Shown: positions 39,326 through 52,037 of the stretch, piece after piece | Position numbering within the stretch: the first letter of the stretch is position 1 | Layout of the letters: every line of letters starts with the position of its first letter | NCBI GenBank assembly: GCA_050084515.1 | Contig: CM114271.1 | Span: 45,074,001 to 45,138,000 of the forward strand | Direction: 5' to 3' | Origin: Blasia pusilla | Taxonomy: Eukaryota > Marchantiophyta > Marchantiopsida > Blasiales | Length of the DNA: 64,000 nt | Notes under the pieces: model-generated | The model's database searches: none | Told to the model about the DNA's origin: nothing | The model's input: only the letters and a program-made list of their open reading frames with translations | Program-made: the position numbers and the translations under genes

Positions 39326-41449
39326 TCATGGCCTCAAATCACTTTGGTAGTACTCATTGGGAGTCCCAGCCAAAACTTGAATGCTTCAACTGCCTTCCGC
39401 TTTCTCAGCTGATTTGGCACGTCTTCTAGCTGATACATGCTTGCTAGTGTACAAATTTGAGTAAAGCTCGATGAACATACGTTTGTATTTGGTCTTGTCT
39501 GCCAAGATACCCTCCTGCTCCATACAAGAGACCACTTCCAAAGCTTTCTGGAAATACCCAGCTCTAACGCAAGTGTCGACTAGGCAATCTAACAACCCAC
39601 CATCTGGAGCAAGCGGCTCAATTTCACTTCCTTTCTTTGCCATTGTCCTTTCTTGTATTTCCTTCCAAATGACAAGAGCATCACCAGCTTTACCAGCTGT
39701 AGCATATCCTTTCACCAGACTTCCATAAGTGGCCACACTAGGTGTAACCCTGCTCCTTCATCTCAGTGAAACCTCTCTTTGCTTCATCCATCAGTCCAGC
39801 CCTACAGTAGCCATCAATTAGCACATTCCACGCAATCACATCCACTCTCATCCATGGATCCTGCTGCATTTCTTCGAACACTTCAGCCACCAATCTCAGT
39901 TGCCCATTCCTTGCAAACGCCTTCATTAGAGTGGAATAACTCACCTCGGATGGGGCGATACCAGCAAACCTCATTTCCCGAAAAACTTCCAACGCAACCA
40001 CATTGTCATCCCTATGAATGCACCCGTTGATTAAAGTGTTGTACGACACTACGTCGGTGCAATGCCTGCAGCTTTCATCTCTTTAATCAGCTCGTAAGCC
40101 ACAGAGAGTCGACCCGCATTGCAGTAACCCTTCAGCAAAATATTGTAGGTTACCAGATTAGCAGGTACTTTCTGAGCAGCCATCTCATGAAGAACACTTC
40201 TTGCTTCGTCCATCAATCCCTACTTCACACATGCGCTTAAGACTGTTGTGTAAGTGACCTCATTAGGTTGACTGCTCGCGTCTTCCTCTTTCTGCATAGC
40301 TATAAGAAGCTGAACCCATCTTTCATTCGGCCTTTCTTCACATAGCCATTCATCAATGTCGTGTAAGTGCGCACGTCAGGTTTCACGCGGCATCTCCAAA
40401 CCGAATTCACCGTTGTCCTCTCCGCACTCTTCTTCATGGCCCGCTCTGGGACCTTTTCTTTCCTCATAATTTTCTCCAGCCATTGGGATGATTTCGTGGA
40501 CTTCCGCTGTCCTACTTCACGCGAACGCTCCGTTGGGAAGGGTTCAAATCCTTCAAAATTGCGATTGCCTCGAACCCTGCTGCATTGCCTGCACCACTTT
40601 CTCTGCCTCATCCAGTTCTCCCAAGCTCACATATGCATGAACTAACGAATTGTAAGTGGACAAATCAGGCATGATCCCCACCTCCATCTGCTGAACGACG
40701 ATGGGGAGTTGACATATTTCCTCGGCTTTGGCAAATAAGCTTAATCAAAACGTTGAAAGTGACAAGGTCTGGTTCCACTTTGAAAATTTCCATGCGCTCC
40801 AAAAAAATCTCTGCTTCCTTAACTAGTCCAGCTGTGGCGCATGCATTGAGCACCGCATTGAATGCACCGGTGTCCGGTCCCATCTTTCCACGCTGTGCAA
40901 TAGACCCTTCTCCATGCATGGGACCAACAGAGGTTTCCTTTTCTGATTCCCTCGCAGAATTCCGGGAGTTTGAGTCGACCATGACTAAGTTACAAATTTC
41001 GTCGAACAGCTCCAGAGCTAAAGGTGCATCGTATGGGTGCTTTCCGAGACGACTGACTACTGCGCTCCAGACTTTCACAGGTGGATATGTCCCCATATGC
41101 AACATGACTCTTGTGATACTGAGGGCGTAACGTGCCGCTCCCCACGCGCAGAGGCCATAACAACCAGACCCAGTGCATCTGTGTCTAAGAGACACACCTT
41201 CTCTACGTTTTGGAGATCGACCAATATACTCTGTGCTCGTGAAAGGGCAGAAGGGCTGCCCTTGTGAGAAAGCTGTGCTACCAATCTACTGCAGCACACT
41301 TGGGATGGCAGCATACCAACTCTTCTCAATTCTTGATGCAACTGCCATGCATCCTCTGTTCTTCTTTCCTGAAGAGCTCTCAGCAACCTTTCTTCAATTG
41401 TGTCACTGTCAAATCTTAAAGGCAAGGACTGAGAACCAACACAATGCAC
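39326..41449 (-). pseudogene. HCF152: HCF152-like plastid PPR protein, broken
   Basis: At least nine 35-residue P-class PPR repeats are readable on the minus strand, for example TYTTLMNGYVKKGRM, VTYNILLKGYCNAGRL, VSYSTLMKAFARNGQL and IAWNVLIDGYCRAGL. They match HCF152 in order and in non-PPR landmarks: GDALVIWKEIQER, KALEVVSCMEQEGI, KTKYKRMFIEL, TSKH and a C-terminal AVEAFKFWLGLP. In Arabidopsis HCF152 binds the psbH-petB intergenic RNA in the plastid and is needed for petB transcript accumulation. Here the frame is broken near 41,140, 40,710, 40,590, 40,300, 40,055, 39,740, 39,400 and 39,350, with a TAG near 40,231. No clear transit peptide is attached. The lesions mean a decayed duplicate, unless many are sequencing indels; a functional copy is expected elsewhere. 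Confidence 0.8.
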
Positions 41450-41499
41450 GCCAATTCCTCGAGCTCCAGGAGGTCGAATTCTCAGTTGTTTGACTGTTC

Positions 41500-43261
41500 T
41501 ACCTGGCTGCAGAGAACCAAATGAGCACTCTCAACATACCATGGCTTACGGCAACAACTTGAAGGCTTGGTGATGATTAAACCCTGCTACCATTCTTGTT
41601 ACCACATTCCAATACAGACCCGTGTGCACATATTGGCAGTAGAAATGCCTAAAACTGGAAAGAAAAACAGAGTTGAGAGAAAGGGCGGTGGTCCGTTGAC
41701 GCCATTTGCGTACGGAGGATGGCGAGGAACACCAGGTCTCCGAGAATGACTGAACCAGCTAGATTCGAGGCAATGTCATACCTTAGGAGCTACAAAAGAG
41801 AACGACCGTCGCATACGCCGGGAAGACAAGACACCATATAGTGTGAGCTTCACGAAGGGACAAGTGCCCTGCACAGGGCCAGAGACAGTGCATCCACTCG
41901 CATCTGGAAGTGCGATGTAGATCCCATAACCTTTCTTCTGCCTCGTCCTCCCAAAACCAAAGGTCTACAGGACACGCGGATAGCATAACTCGCGGACGTG
42001 AGCTGCGATGAGGCAGGCGTCTCTGGCGAACATGAATTACAACCTCCGCCCGTCTGCAACCCCAGTGCAAACATCTCCGCTTCCTGCCTCTGGCAATCCA
42101 ATCCGGGCAGCGAAATCCTCTGTCGGCGCACCCGCAGGTTCCTGATCACACACTCCCGACAATTTTCCGCTCACCAATCCTTCAGACACCCTGTCCTTCT
42201 CCTGGACGCCTCTCCCTTCCGTCTCAGGAATCTTCTCCTCCCATCCTCGCTCTGCACAATTTTGAAGGTTCTGCGTGCCATGGCCCCTCCGCGAGCCTCG
42301 TGGCCCAATTCAAAGTCTCACAAACCTGCCGAAGCGGCTCGCAACACACTCTCTATCATTCCCCACTTCCCCCGGCTCTCACCAGCAATACGTCTCTACT
42401 CCTAGTCTCCTCCTCCTATGCTCTTTTCACACGCCCGCCACTGGTTTGCTTACGTGTGTTCGTCTGAACACAACTCAACCCCATCCACCAGGCGATTCGA
42501 AACTGTCAATTTACACCCGCGATGGTGATACGTGTCGTCACAGGAGAATGACACGCACGTTGCTCGCATTCAGAGTTGCATCCTATCGGCCCGGCTTGCG
42601 GGCTTTCAATTTCGAACAGAAATTCGCTTAAGCGGCTCCTGCAGATACATCCCTCTTTCGATGGCCCCTCGGTAATTTCGTAGGTCAATGGCCCCTGGCC
42701 GTGCCACGTAGGATCTGCAAACCGGCCACGGAGATCTTGATACCGAAATTCACCCCGACGCACTTGAATATACATCACCTTCCAAATGGATGGTTGTTAA
42801 CGTAGAGTTCCGCTTATATGTAAATCCACTTTATTATAAAATAAATCTCAGAAGATGACAAAGAAAGGTAATAACATTTCAAAAGAGGAGTCAAAAAATG
42901 TATAAAAGAATGCAAAAAGAAAATGGCAACAAGCCAATGCAAACATCGGCTCAACGAACTTCACGATTGATAACCTGAAACAAATCGACAAGAACACGAA
43001 TGGTTGGTTAGATGTGAATGGAATGACGGCGTAGTGACCCCCACCACCTCCATACGACATATCAATGCCAAGGCTTGTGCACATTGTAAGGCCACTGAGA
43101 TGCATTGCCGAAAATAAGTTGTAACTAGCGAGAGAGAAGGACTACGGGAAGGGGCAAGGTGATGATTCTCGAGGGAGTGGTGAGCACATGTTTTCAGGAA
43201 AGTATCAAAAAACACATGTAAATGACCGGTGCAAAAGGAATAAATCCATCCGCCGTAAGTC
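41500..43261. other. Upstream region; one transit-peptide-like plus-strand leader
   Basis: On the plus strand, a frame from ATG 42,008 to about 42,405 is rich in Ser, Pro, Ala and Thr with few acidic residues (MRQASLANMNYNLRPSATP at its start), like a plastid transit peptide. It has two TGA stops, each one C-to-T change from CGA. It runs opposite to the PPR pseudogene and has no recognised mature domain. Nothing else is visible. Confidence 0.25.
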
Positions 43262-46200
43262 TCAAAGATAACTTAACTCCTTGATTCTTGCTGCGGCTTG
43301 GCCTGCAAACCTTTGGTATGCGGCTCGACACACCAAATTAGAACGTGTTGGATCAGCAATTACCACATCACCTAGTGTACAAAATCCACCTCGAGACATA
43401 ACAAGATCCACTCTCCGACGAGAGGTTGCTTGTGTGGTTGAAGGTAGTACATGGAGTTGCTCTTGCCCAACAAAGTGTATCTGTGATTGAGCCACCGATC
43501 TACCGCCTCTCTAATGACATCATGTGTGGCCGTTCGTTTCTCCACCATGTGCACATCGGAGAATATGGATACCCTTGGCATCAATGGGATCCCCCCCATA
43601 CACAGTCGGCACACCTAAGAGAGAAGGATGAGGAAGTCTAAGGCGTAACGCAAAGTATCGAGAATATACTTGAGGAAGACGAAATGGAAGAATAAGAGGA
43701 TTTGCAATAAGCCACACCCCCGCTCCGGTACCCGCACATGAACGTAGACAAGCTCGATTAGCGTCGGAGGATGCCTCGGAGAGAATGTTGGAAAAGTTGA
43801 TTTGATGCAGATTCTGGGAGATATGCTCTTGAAGTCGATCGAGCCCTTGCGTAATCAATTGATTGAAAGGAGGTAGAATTGCTTGTGTAGCAAGAGGAAG
43901 AAGAGCTTGTATAGATCTCAATTGTTGTTAAAATAACAAGTCCTCCTCCTCTACATAAGCGATATGATCCATTAAGATAGGTGTATCTTCTTGGAGAAAC
44001 CTTGAAGCCATAATCGATGCTACCAATGCCTAACTCCCTAAAAAGGCTGCATGGGAGCATATGGGATTTGTGGAGGACAGTCCCACCCTCAAAAGAAGTA
44101 GGCAAGATAGCTTGTCGTGGAGAAAAGAAACCATCCTCTCCTTCAAAGGTATTCGGGCCAAGAAGTTGACCAAAAGTTACCATGATAGAAGCGTCAAAAT
44201 AGGCCAACCGATGTAAGAATCTTGAAGTGGAAGGACAAGTGCAAAGAAGTTAGGAAGGACGTCATAGAAAACATTGGAAGAGAATCCCATAAGCCATTTG
44301 GGGATCCCCAAGAAGAGGTAACAAATGAAGCCATTCCACGTCTTTCAAAAGGGCCTCATCCAAGAACTTTGAGACATAGTCGATGAAGCCATTGGGACCC
44401 CAAGAACTCTAAACCCTTCAATGTAGATGGGAAAATCAGGAGTAGGTGGGGTGAATGTTGAGGGAAGGCATGAAGGCGACCATACTCCACATTTACTAGG
44501 TTGGACTTTAAGGTTCAAGAAAGAGAGTTGCTCCACGAAATGGGTATAAGCAGGAACCACTTCAAAAGGAGGACCTATAATGTGAGTGTCATCAGCAATA
44601 GATGGGAAAAGGCAATATGGAAATGCTTTGATGCTGGAGTGCGAAAATGGGCAATGGCAAAAAGTGGGCCCCATGGGATCACCTTGACGTGTGCCACAAG
44701 CTGATTGTAGAATACTATATTCCCGAAATAGCATGATGGGATTCGATAATGGGCATATCATAGGCATAGAAGGAGCGAACAAATGGAATGAGGCTTTGAG
44801 TTGTCCTCCTGGCGTAACTCCTCAAAGATGGCGCACGAGAAACTAAATTGAATCGTTAGCCACATCGACTTGAATTGCTACCCAATCTTGATGAATATCA
44901 AAGTGGAGCGAATCCCATGCACCATAGCCTCACAACCTCTAGGAGTTGCCACTCCAAATTGATGAGGAAATAAGTGGGCACTAAAGTGAGGACGAAATTG
45001 CAAGCATAGGGATCGTGACCAAAGCAAAGATATAAAACCTCTCCAATAGCCAAAGGGCACACACTGAATGAGGCTTATCCATAGCCAACAAACAACAAGC
45101 CCCTAAGAGCCTAGAGATAGAGAATGGGAGACGACCGCCGCCATATGTGCACACCTTACATAGAGAGACAAAGCCACTTGCTGAATCTTTTGGGATAAAG
45201 CAATCGCGGAGATGCTCAAAAACCATCCACGATAGCCCGCTTGCTAATAAGCGAGGAGTATGCAGAAAAGCCCTCGTGAAAACCTCCAAGTCAAGCTCCA
45301 AGTCAAGGTCCGTTGTATAGTCTTCCACAAAAGTTGGAGCATCGCCACTTGAAGGAGGATGAAGAGCTTCTAAGAGAGCCAATGTTTCGCACTTGGAACC
45401 TCCGGAGAAAAGAGGACCCAATGCTCATTTTGACGTAAAACTCACCAACTGCCCCAAAATTAGACTTCGTCAAATGCGTTGTTGTATTGAAGGCCTCCAT
45501 GATTGCAGGCATGTTGAGTGGGATGAGCCGCATCTAAGGCCTCTGCTCGAAGTACATGCTCATTCTGAAGATTCTCCCAATCCCCAGACATAAAGCGTTG
45601 AATACGTGTGGAGGTTTCATGATGACCCGTTGCACCACCCCTTGGAGGGGGGACTAAAACCCATTGTGGGAAGAGTAATAGGAGATACCAAGCATTTATA
45701 TCTGTGGGGTCACGCGCTAACCTTTCTAATGGGAAAAGAAAAGCTTGTTGGGTGATGGGGCGAAGAGCAATAGGAATGCGAGTGTAGAGTCTAGGACGAG
45801 GAAGACCTGGATGGAAAGAGCGAAGGAGATCAATTTGGCTTAACCAAGTCCAAGTAGTTGTTGTGGGGAGTGCAGTAGGAGGTGGTATTGGGTTAGGGAT
45901 TGAAGGCCCATGCATGGATCGACAGTACCGCTGATGTCTTTTGATTCCATTAGGAGCAAACTCCTTACCACAAGGTATGCAACGAACCTTTGGTACAAAT
46001 GGAGAAGTAGAAGAATAACAAGGAGAGGAGGTGGGAGGTGCAAGAGGTGGTGATGGCCGACGATGAGGGGGTAAGTAGGTTGGGAAGGAGGAGGAGGAAG
46101 AGGGAGATTCGGGTAGAATAGATGGGAGTTGGAAGCAAGGGCATAGATGAGATATGTGGGGATGGCAAAGTAGAAGGATTCGGTAATAATGGATCAAGAT

Positions 46201-46488
46201 TAGGCTGAATAGGACAAGGCAAAGAAGGGAGAAGAGGAGAACCGGAAGAAAATTAGCGAGTGTAATGGGTGTATTAGCATCGGAGGAAAATGGCGAGATC
46301 TCACGATGAGGAGGTGAACCAGGGGAGAGGTTACGGGCCAGTAGGGGCGTGTAAAACCGGATAAGCGAGTAGATGGAGAATCCAAATCCATCTCGATGAC
46401 ATAGAAGTAAAGGTAGGCAAGTCTTGAAGACAAGAAAAGACATATGAAACGTGGTTTGGAGAAAGCATGAGGATAACGAGCAAAGCAA
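43262..46488 (-). mobile_element. Zinc-finger LINE with RLE-like C-terminus, broken
   Basis: In minus-strand order: a Pro/Ser-rich N-terminal part with a C2HC finger (CIPCGKEF...HQRYC, about 45,910-45,980) and FPQWVLVPPPRGGATGHHET; a linker (45,421-44,981); RT pieces GVATPRGCEAM, IQVDVAN (motif A), GTRQGDPMGP (motif B) and ADDTHIIGP (motif C, about 44,580); ACLRSCAGTGAGVWL and a CVYGG-DPIDAKGIHILRC zinc-like segment (43,560-43,740); and RRRVDLVMSRGGFCTL-GDVVIADPT at the end. The N-terminal finger and the C-terminal Asp-rich segment point to the R2/Utopia-like LINEs that use a restriction-like endonuclease. That clade assignment is inference. At least five frame breaks make it defective. Confidence 0.7.
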
Positions 46489-46489
46489 A

Positions 46490-47299
46490 AGTAGTGAAAT
46501 CCGTCCAAAAGAAATGTAAGTGTTGATAAAGCCTCTGTCACCCCCTGAGTAATGTTGATAAACCAGCGCAAGCGAGTGTAAGCCTCACGCAAACTCTCAC
46601 CTGGGCGCCTCTAGAAGTCGTGGATGCTCTGCAACTTCTCCGTCCGTACCCCCTGGTAGCTCGCCCTCAACTCAGCAAAGAACTCAACCACAGGGTTGAA
46701 CTTGGGACGAACCCGACTAGACGGTGCAACTGCTCCCATGCGAGTGATCCCTCCTAAAACGTCACTAGTGGAAGAGGAAGTAGCCTCTCCTGAATCCTCC
46801 TCCTCATCTGGGAACAACTCCGTCCATAACACATAATGTGGGTCATAGTAGAGCCTCCACGCCTCAATCTCACATGCATATCTCTGAGAGAACTCATGGT
46901 AATCGTCCATGGGTGCCCCTTCTAAATGTTGGAACATACCGTTCCATGCTATAAATGGGTTGAGTTCTCTAGAGTTCCTGGCCCATTGAGAGTCGCACCA
47001 ACTCCTAAAATCTACTATGAAATCGTGTAACTCAATCGTGCCTACTGCACCTGAAAACCTACACGGTCCTCTACCCCGGTTGTCCATCTCGTACGCCCAC
47101 CTAGTAGGACCACTCACAATGTGTGGCGATGTGCTCACAAACTCCTCTACACCCTCCCCCTCGTCTGACGATCACACAGAAGGAGGTCGAGGTGGTCCCT
47201 CACGTGGAGACCCTCAGAACCTCGCGCCACTCTGCGTAAAACCTCTAGAGCTACTCTCGAGTTCACCACCTGCCTCTCAAAGTCCCGAATGGACGCCAT
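46490..47299 (-). pseudogene. Ty3/Gypsy gag relic
   Basis: The minus-strand frame 47,138-46,611 and its continuation at 46,592 read as a plant Gypsy gag domain: FNPVVEFFAELRASYQG, then a stop, then RRPGESLREAYTRLRWF. This is the capsid-like region that assembles retrotransposon particles. A second frame upstream from an ATG at 47,299 (MASIRDFERQVVNSRVALE) is the likely N-terminus, joined by a frameshift near 47,150. The LINE at 43.3-46.5 kb begins where gag similarity ends, so it probably inserted into this element. Confidence 0.65.
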
Positions 47300-48779
47300 A
47301 ATGACCCTCGTGCTCCTCTCACTCGATCACTCTCGCGTCGCGAGAAATCCCTCAATCACTCATCCCAAACATGCGGCACTCGATCTACACTCTCCCTCCT
47401 CGAGATGTGTAACGTGCAGCAGCAAGCGGCGTGGTGAGGCAAATCGACCAGGCTATCATCTCATCGACAACCTACCCTCAACTTCGGACATCCCACATAG
47501 GTCTTTGTCCCCTAAACGACAAACATAAATGATGCTCTTAGCATCCACACACCTAATATCCCTAAATAAACTACCCAAATCCCGGAATCCCTCACGCGTG
47601 CAGGGTAAAGGACCAGAATGGATAACTTGAACACCTGTTAATGTCGCTCCTCAGCAACAAAAAATCTCAACCCCAACTCAGTCGTGGAGACAGCTCCTCC
47701 AATCAGCAAGTCATCCTCCTCCCATACTGACGTTGCTCAAAACTCCTCGATAGAGAGTGCGGTTCCAACGGAACAGTGCGGCGTTGCAAGCGGCACGGAA
47801 CGGCTATAAACGGCACGGCCCTCGATGGTGGGATGCGCCACTTGGCGACATACCCTCCTCAATAAAAAATAAACATACACTTTTCTTCACAATGATGGAG
47901 CGGCTCCGTGATTGAGACGGTGCGGTGCGGCCACGAGCGGCACGACGCGGCAATTGGCGGCGCGTTGCGGATACATGCGTCACGACATGGTACTCGATCT
48001 TCGTCGAGCGGCTACCAATCACAATATAGCAACATGAAATCAAAAATCAAACACCATAACCAGAGGTCATCTTCCATCACTAGTTGATGACGAAACTGCG
48101 ATGACGGTGGCGGCCAAAACAAAGTACGTGGTGGCGACGCAAGTCAGAGAATCAACGAACGTCGTGGAAGACCCTCCACTCTGTAACCGCGGAAATGGCA
48201 ACCAAAGGGCGGAAAATGGACGGTGGACCATTGACGGTGATGGTTGACCGTTGATAGTGACGGCCGACCGGTGACGGTGACGGTTTTGCAAGACGGTGAT
48301 GGCAGTTTTGCAAGATTGAAAGTTTTGCAATGGCAGTTTTGCAAAATTGACCATAACTTTTTGCTCGCAACTCCAAATTGCGCACTGTTTGTTGCATAAC
48401 GTGCATGATCTACGACAATGTCAAAAAATATTTAGAATCAAACATTCTAGTAAAAAATTATGGGGACTGTCGTAAATCCCAATGTCTCTTTCTCCTACAT
48501 AAAATTTAGTAGCGCTTCCGCGCTGATTTCTCCCAACAAAAATGTAAAACCTGTAAAAATAAAAATCAGCAAGCTACATGGTGCTCTTGAGACTACCGGC
48601 ATGGGGAAACCTGCCCCCCTAATCAATCCCTATCAGAAATTGGGCAGCGCTTCCGCGCGCCACTCTTCCACATAAAAAATCGGCAAATGCAAAGAACAAT
48701 CAAAGCAGCCCTTACTCCGGTAAGCACGCCCATGAGCCGCTGAATGGGGAATATGGTCCGCAACCTGCCTAAATAGCAA
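47300..48779. other. GC-rich low-complexity DNA, no gene seen
   Basis: Imperfect GC-rich words (GGCACGGAACGGC, GTGCGGCC) fill 47,770-47,990. GACGGT/TTTTGCAA words repeat at 48,090-48,350. AGCGCTTCCGCGC occurs at 48,513 and 48,646. This may be the 5' region of the Gypsy element whose gag lies to the left, but I found no primer-binding site. Confidence 0.4.
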
Positions 48780-49262
48780 GTGACAAGCAAGCTCCCCCAT
48801 GAAGCTCTCTCACTCTCTCATTCTCTCTTTGTAAAGTAAGATCCAATCTCTCTCTACACCATCTCACACCATAGCTCTCAAAGGTGTGCACTCTCTCTCA
48901 TGTCAAACCAAACCCACTGTCCTAATGAGAGGCTTGGGTTACACTCACAAGGCAAGGGACCATAACTCCGCCGCCTCATGCCAAGAGGTTCAACAAAGAG
49001 AGAATGAGCTCTCAAGCTCTCTCTCTTGGAGGTATACCCCCTTCCCTCCCCAAGCCCTCTCAACGGTAATCTATGCTCGCAGGTCACCTCCTTGGCTCTT
49101 TTCCTGTTGTAGCGGGTCAAGGGCCACTTCCCAAAGTGGAAAGTCAACCATCCCCAATATGGAAACTTTCCCAAAATAGTAAGTTTCTCTATATGGCTCC
49201 AAATGAGCCGAAACGAAGGGGAAACCTGCTCTCTCAAGTTTCCTAGGGCCTCAGCAGGTCAT
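48780..49262 (-). mobile_element. PHD-Gypsy LTR fragment
   Basis: Read on the minus strand it matches the middle of the LTRs at 22.6-24.4 kb and 59.1-59.6 kb. It has GTTTCCCCTTCGTTTCGGCT, GAGAAACTTACTATTT and TTGAACCTCTTGGCATGAGG. The open frames on both strands here come from the LTR and are not genes. Confidence 0.7.
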
Positions 49263-49337
49263 TATCGACCTCTTGGGCGTGTCCTCCACTAATTGTGAAG
49301 ATGCTCTGCTAGATCCCTCTGATCTATCCTAACAGTC

Positions 49338-49460
<123 letters not shown>

Positions 49461-49584
49461 GATTGAAGTCTCGGCTCGGGCTCATTCATATTGCTTGGAG
49501 TGCATTGCTTGGTCGAGAAGTTTTTGATCATTTTTGTGGCGGACACCATTTGGATTGGCAGTATTTCATTTCACCGGTGAGCAC

Positions 49585-49625
49585 GCCTTATACACACCGC
49601 CCGTCACACTATGGGAGTTGGCCAT
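49585..49625 (+). other. Plastid 16S rRNA fragment (41 bp)
   Basis: Contains TACACACCGCCCGTCACAC followed by TATGGGAG(T)TGGCCAT, the conserved 3' end of 16S rRNA. The TATGGGAGCTGGCCAT continuation is plastid-type. From memory only two bases differ, both transitions. The match ends abruptly on both sides, so this is a short nuclear insertion of plastid DNA, not a gene. The following 170 bp repeats CCAGATTGGAGCTT-like words. Confidence 0.75.
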
Positions 49626-49859
49626 AGTTCCAGATTGGAGCTTCGGGATCATAGTGCGAGTTCTTAGATTCCAGATTGGAGCTTGGGGATCGTTGTGCAA
49701 GCTGTTTGGTTCCAAGTTGGAACTCAGGCATTTCCGCACGAGTTTTCTCCACTTGCTTGTAGATTTCGGATTGGGGTACGGGAATTTCCTTGCTCTCAGT
49801 TCGAGATTGGACTTGGAGTTCTGAGACCACTCTGATTTTGCTTTGCTTCTTGATGCCAG

Positions 49860-50290
49860 ATTCTTGACACCTTCTGTGATAATGGGGATGAAACATCTAG
49901 CCATTACTTGGTCTCCTGCGCAAAATTCACATCACATAGAGCAATAGCATATGATGATATTGCTAAGCTGGTAGCACGAGAATTTTTCAAGGTACCTTCT
50001 TCACTTGCTTCTCTCTCTATACCCATCCCAATCTCAAGCACCGTCCAACCAGGGTGCGGGGTCTATGGTCGCAAGGCTACGACAGTCACTACTTAATAGT
50101 ACAGTCTTTCTCTCTCTTATTCTGGTAGCACAAGAATTGTTCGACAAATTCAGTAGCCTTGATTCATTGCCCAAAGTTGCTGCATTGGTAAGTAATTTCT
50201 ATTGGGAATCCCAATCAGGTGAAGTAGATGGTGTGGTGAATAGTTTCTTGGATGACTGTTGCAGTCGAGGAGCGAAGCTCCCCGAGTAGT
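49860..50290 (+). mobile_element. LINE 3'-end fragments
   Basis: 49,866-49,990 repeats the GDETSSHYLVSCAK end of the LINE ORF. 49,990-50,100 repeats the terminal 3' region up to TACTTAA. 50,105-50,118 is a short CT-rich run. 50,123-50,255 carries the middle piece that the first copy lacks (GATTCATTGCCCAAAGTTGC). The order is scrambled relative to the intact end at 13,860-14,282, so this is two truncated or rearranged copies. Confidence 0.65.
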
Positions 50291-51817
50291 TCTCATGATG
50301 TTAATGTCCAATTATCTTGAAGAAAGGTCGCCATCGATCGCTCCTCGAGCGCTTCGACTAATTCCGGTGACAACTTGATCAGGGGCATGGCCGCACTTCG
50401 CAGGATGGGCGTAGAGTCATCACAAGGCATGGCCGTAAATCTATCCTAGTGTGCTCCGCACTTCGGTCTGCTACACAACTTTGTGGTGACTCTGTCCATG
50501 AAAATAACCGTCTGGATAATCAGGGGATGTTTATATAGTCAAGGCACTATGCCGTTTCTTGGTCGTGTCGGCGTGATTGTTACAATCCAGCCGCAGCAGT
50601 CAGGGTCGTCGCTTCGCGCTTTGCCGAAGCTCCCATACCTCTAATATAGTAGTTCTTGCTAATTTGGTTGAAGGTGGAATTTTTTTTAAATCAATTAAGA
50701 TTTAAGTGATATATAAATATATACTTATACTTATATTTATATTTTTGTTACATTCATTGATGCAATAATGCATGGGTTGGTTGTGGAAGAATCCAATGTG
50801 GGACTAATGGTACAGGCTTGAAACTTGCCTAATGCATGTTTTGGCATATTACCAAGATGACAAAAAACGTTGATGGATGGACACATGGGATTACATGATG
50901 AATCATGGTAAGATAGAGTTGATGGATGAACGGATAGGATTGATGGATAAAGTGTGGATGGAGATGGGGTTGACGGATAGAAACTGTTAAGTACAAAGGT
51001 TAGGTTGTAGCCGTCTAGGTTGGCTAGAGTAAGGTCACGACGCTCGAAGCTGAAGTTGGGGTTCGAGTTGTAGTAGCGCGAGGACCGCAGGGCAAAGGCT
51101 CTCCCGTGCATCGGGCAGTTGAAGGGTATAATAAAGGTCAGGCAAGGGAGCTTCGAGGTTGTGGGGAGCCCGCATAGCGCCGCGTGGCCTTAGATGCAGA
51201 GAAAAATGAAGAGAGAGGATGTCCGAGCAGTGCATAGGGGCATAGACCATGCCTGCCCCAAGCCGTGGGTGTGGGCTCATCCGCATAGGGATGCGCACCC
51301 CATGCGGAGTAGGGAGATGTGAAGTGGGAAAGCGTGAGGAAAGGAGAGCAAAGGGTTGGTCGAAGGCCGGAGGACGTGTGGACCCTAAGTGGAGGGTGGT
51401 GAGTTCGGAAGAAGAAGAAGATTTATGGCAGAAAGGCTAGAATGGGAGTCGTGCGGGCCTAAGGCCACAGTGCATAGGAAGTGCGAGTGAAGGTAGGGCC
51501 AGAGTGAGGGGTTGACGGAAAGTTGTCCGGCCGCATGCTAATCGAGCTGGGTCGGGACGGAGTACATAAGCGTTGGCCTAAAGTCAGCCGGTACCCAACG
51601 GAAGTAGTAAGGGGGAGCGGCAAGGTTAGGAGTGGCGTGGAGAGCGTAAGGGTTGACATGGTTAGCGCCAGACCTGGTAGATGGGCTACATGGTTGGGCA
51701 GCAGATGTGGTAAATTTGGGTTATGCAGTAGGAGAGAATTTTTGCGAGCATGGATGGCATTGGCAATGGGAGTTGGTCGACTTGCTAGTACGTTGGCGAT
51801 AGGGGCCGAGATTAGTG
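50291..51817. other. No gene seen
   Basis: An AT-rich TATA-like run lies at 50,700-50,750. Loosely repeated GATGGATGA words lie at 50,870-50,990. The rest is GC-rich without a recognisable frame. Confidence 0.4.
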
Positions 51818-52037
51818 TGTCGTGCCCATACACATCCCTACACAACATACATCGCTGTCACCAAACACACACACACAAACACGCACGATCCCATGCTAAC
51901 TCATGGCATCCAAACAATGAGACAAGAAGTACTAAAATATCTCCAATCGTCCCTCTAGCTAGTGGTTAGGTCCCTCTAACTCCAGATACCCATCTATCCC
52001 TACCTACCACAACAAACATCTCTATGACGCTAAGAGA
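51818..52037 (-). mobile_element. PHD-Gypsy LTR fragment, cut by the chromovirus
   Basis: On the minus strand it runs from CTTAGCGTCATAGAGATG to GGGCACGACA, matching the first part and the last bases of the LTRs at 22.6-24.4 kb. The chromovirus 5' LTR remnant begins directly at its right edge. Confidence 0.65.

Noticed and set aside
48878-49237. 119-aa ORF repeated at 23.1, 24.0 and 48.9 kb
   Set aside because: It lies inside the PHD-Gypsy LTR; the conservation is that of the repeat, not of a protein.
49577-49625. A 16S rRNA gene
   Set aside because: Only about 41 bp match and both sides diverge at once.
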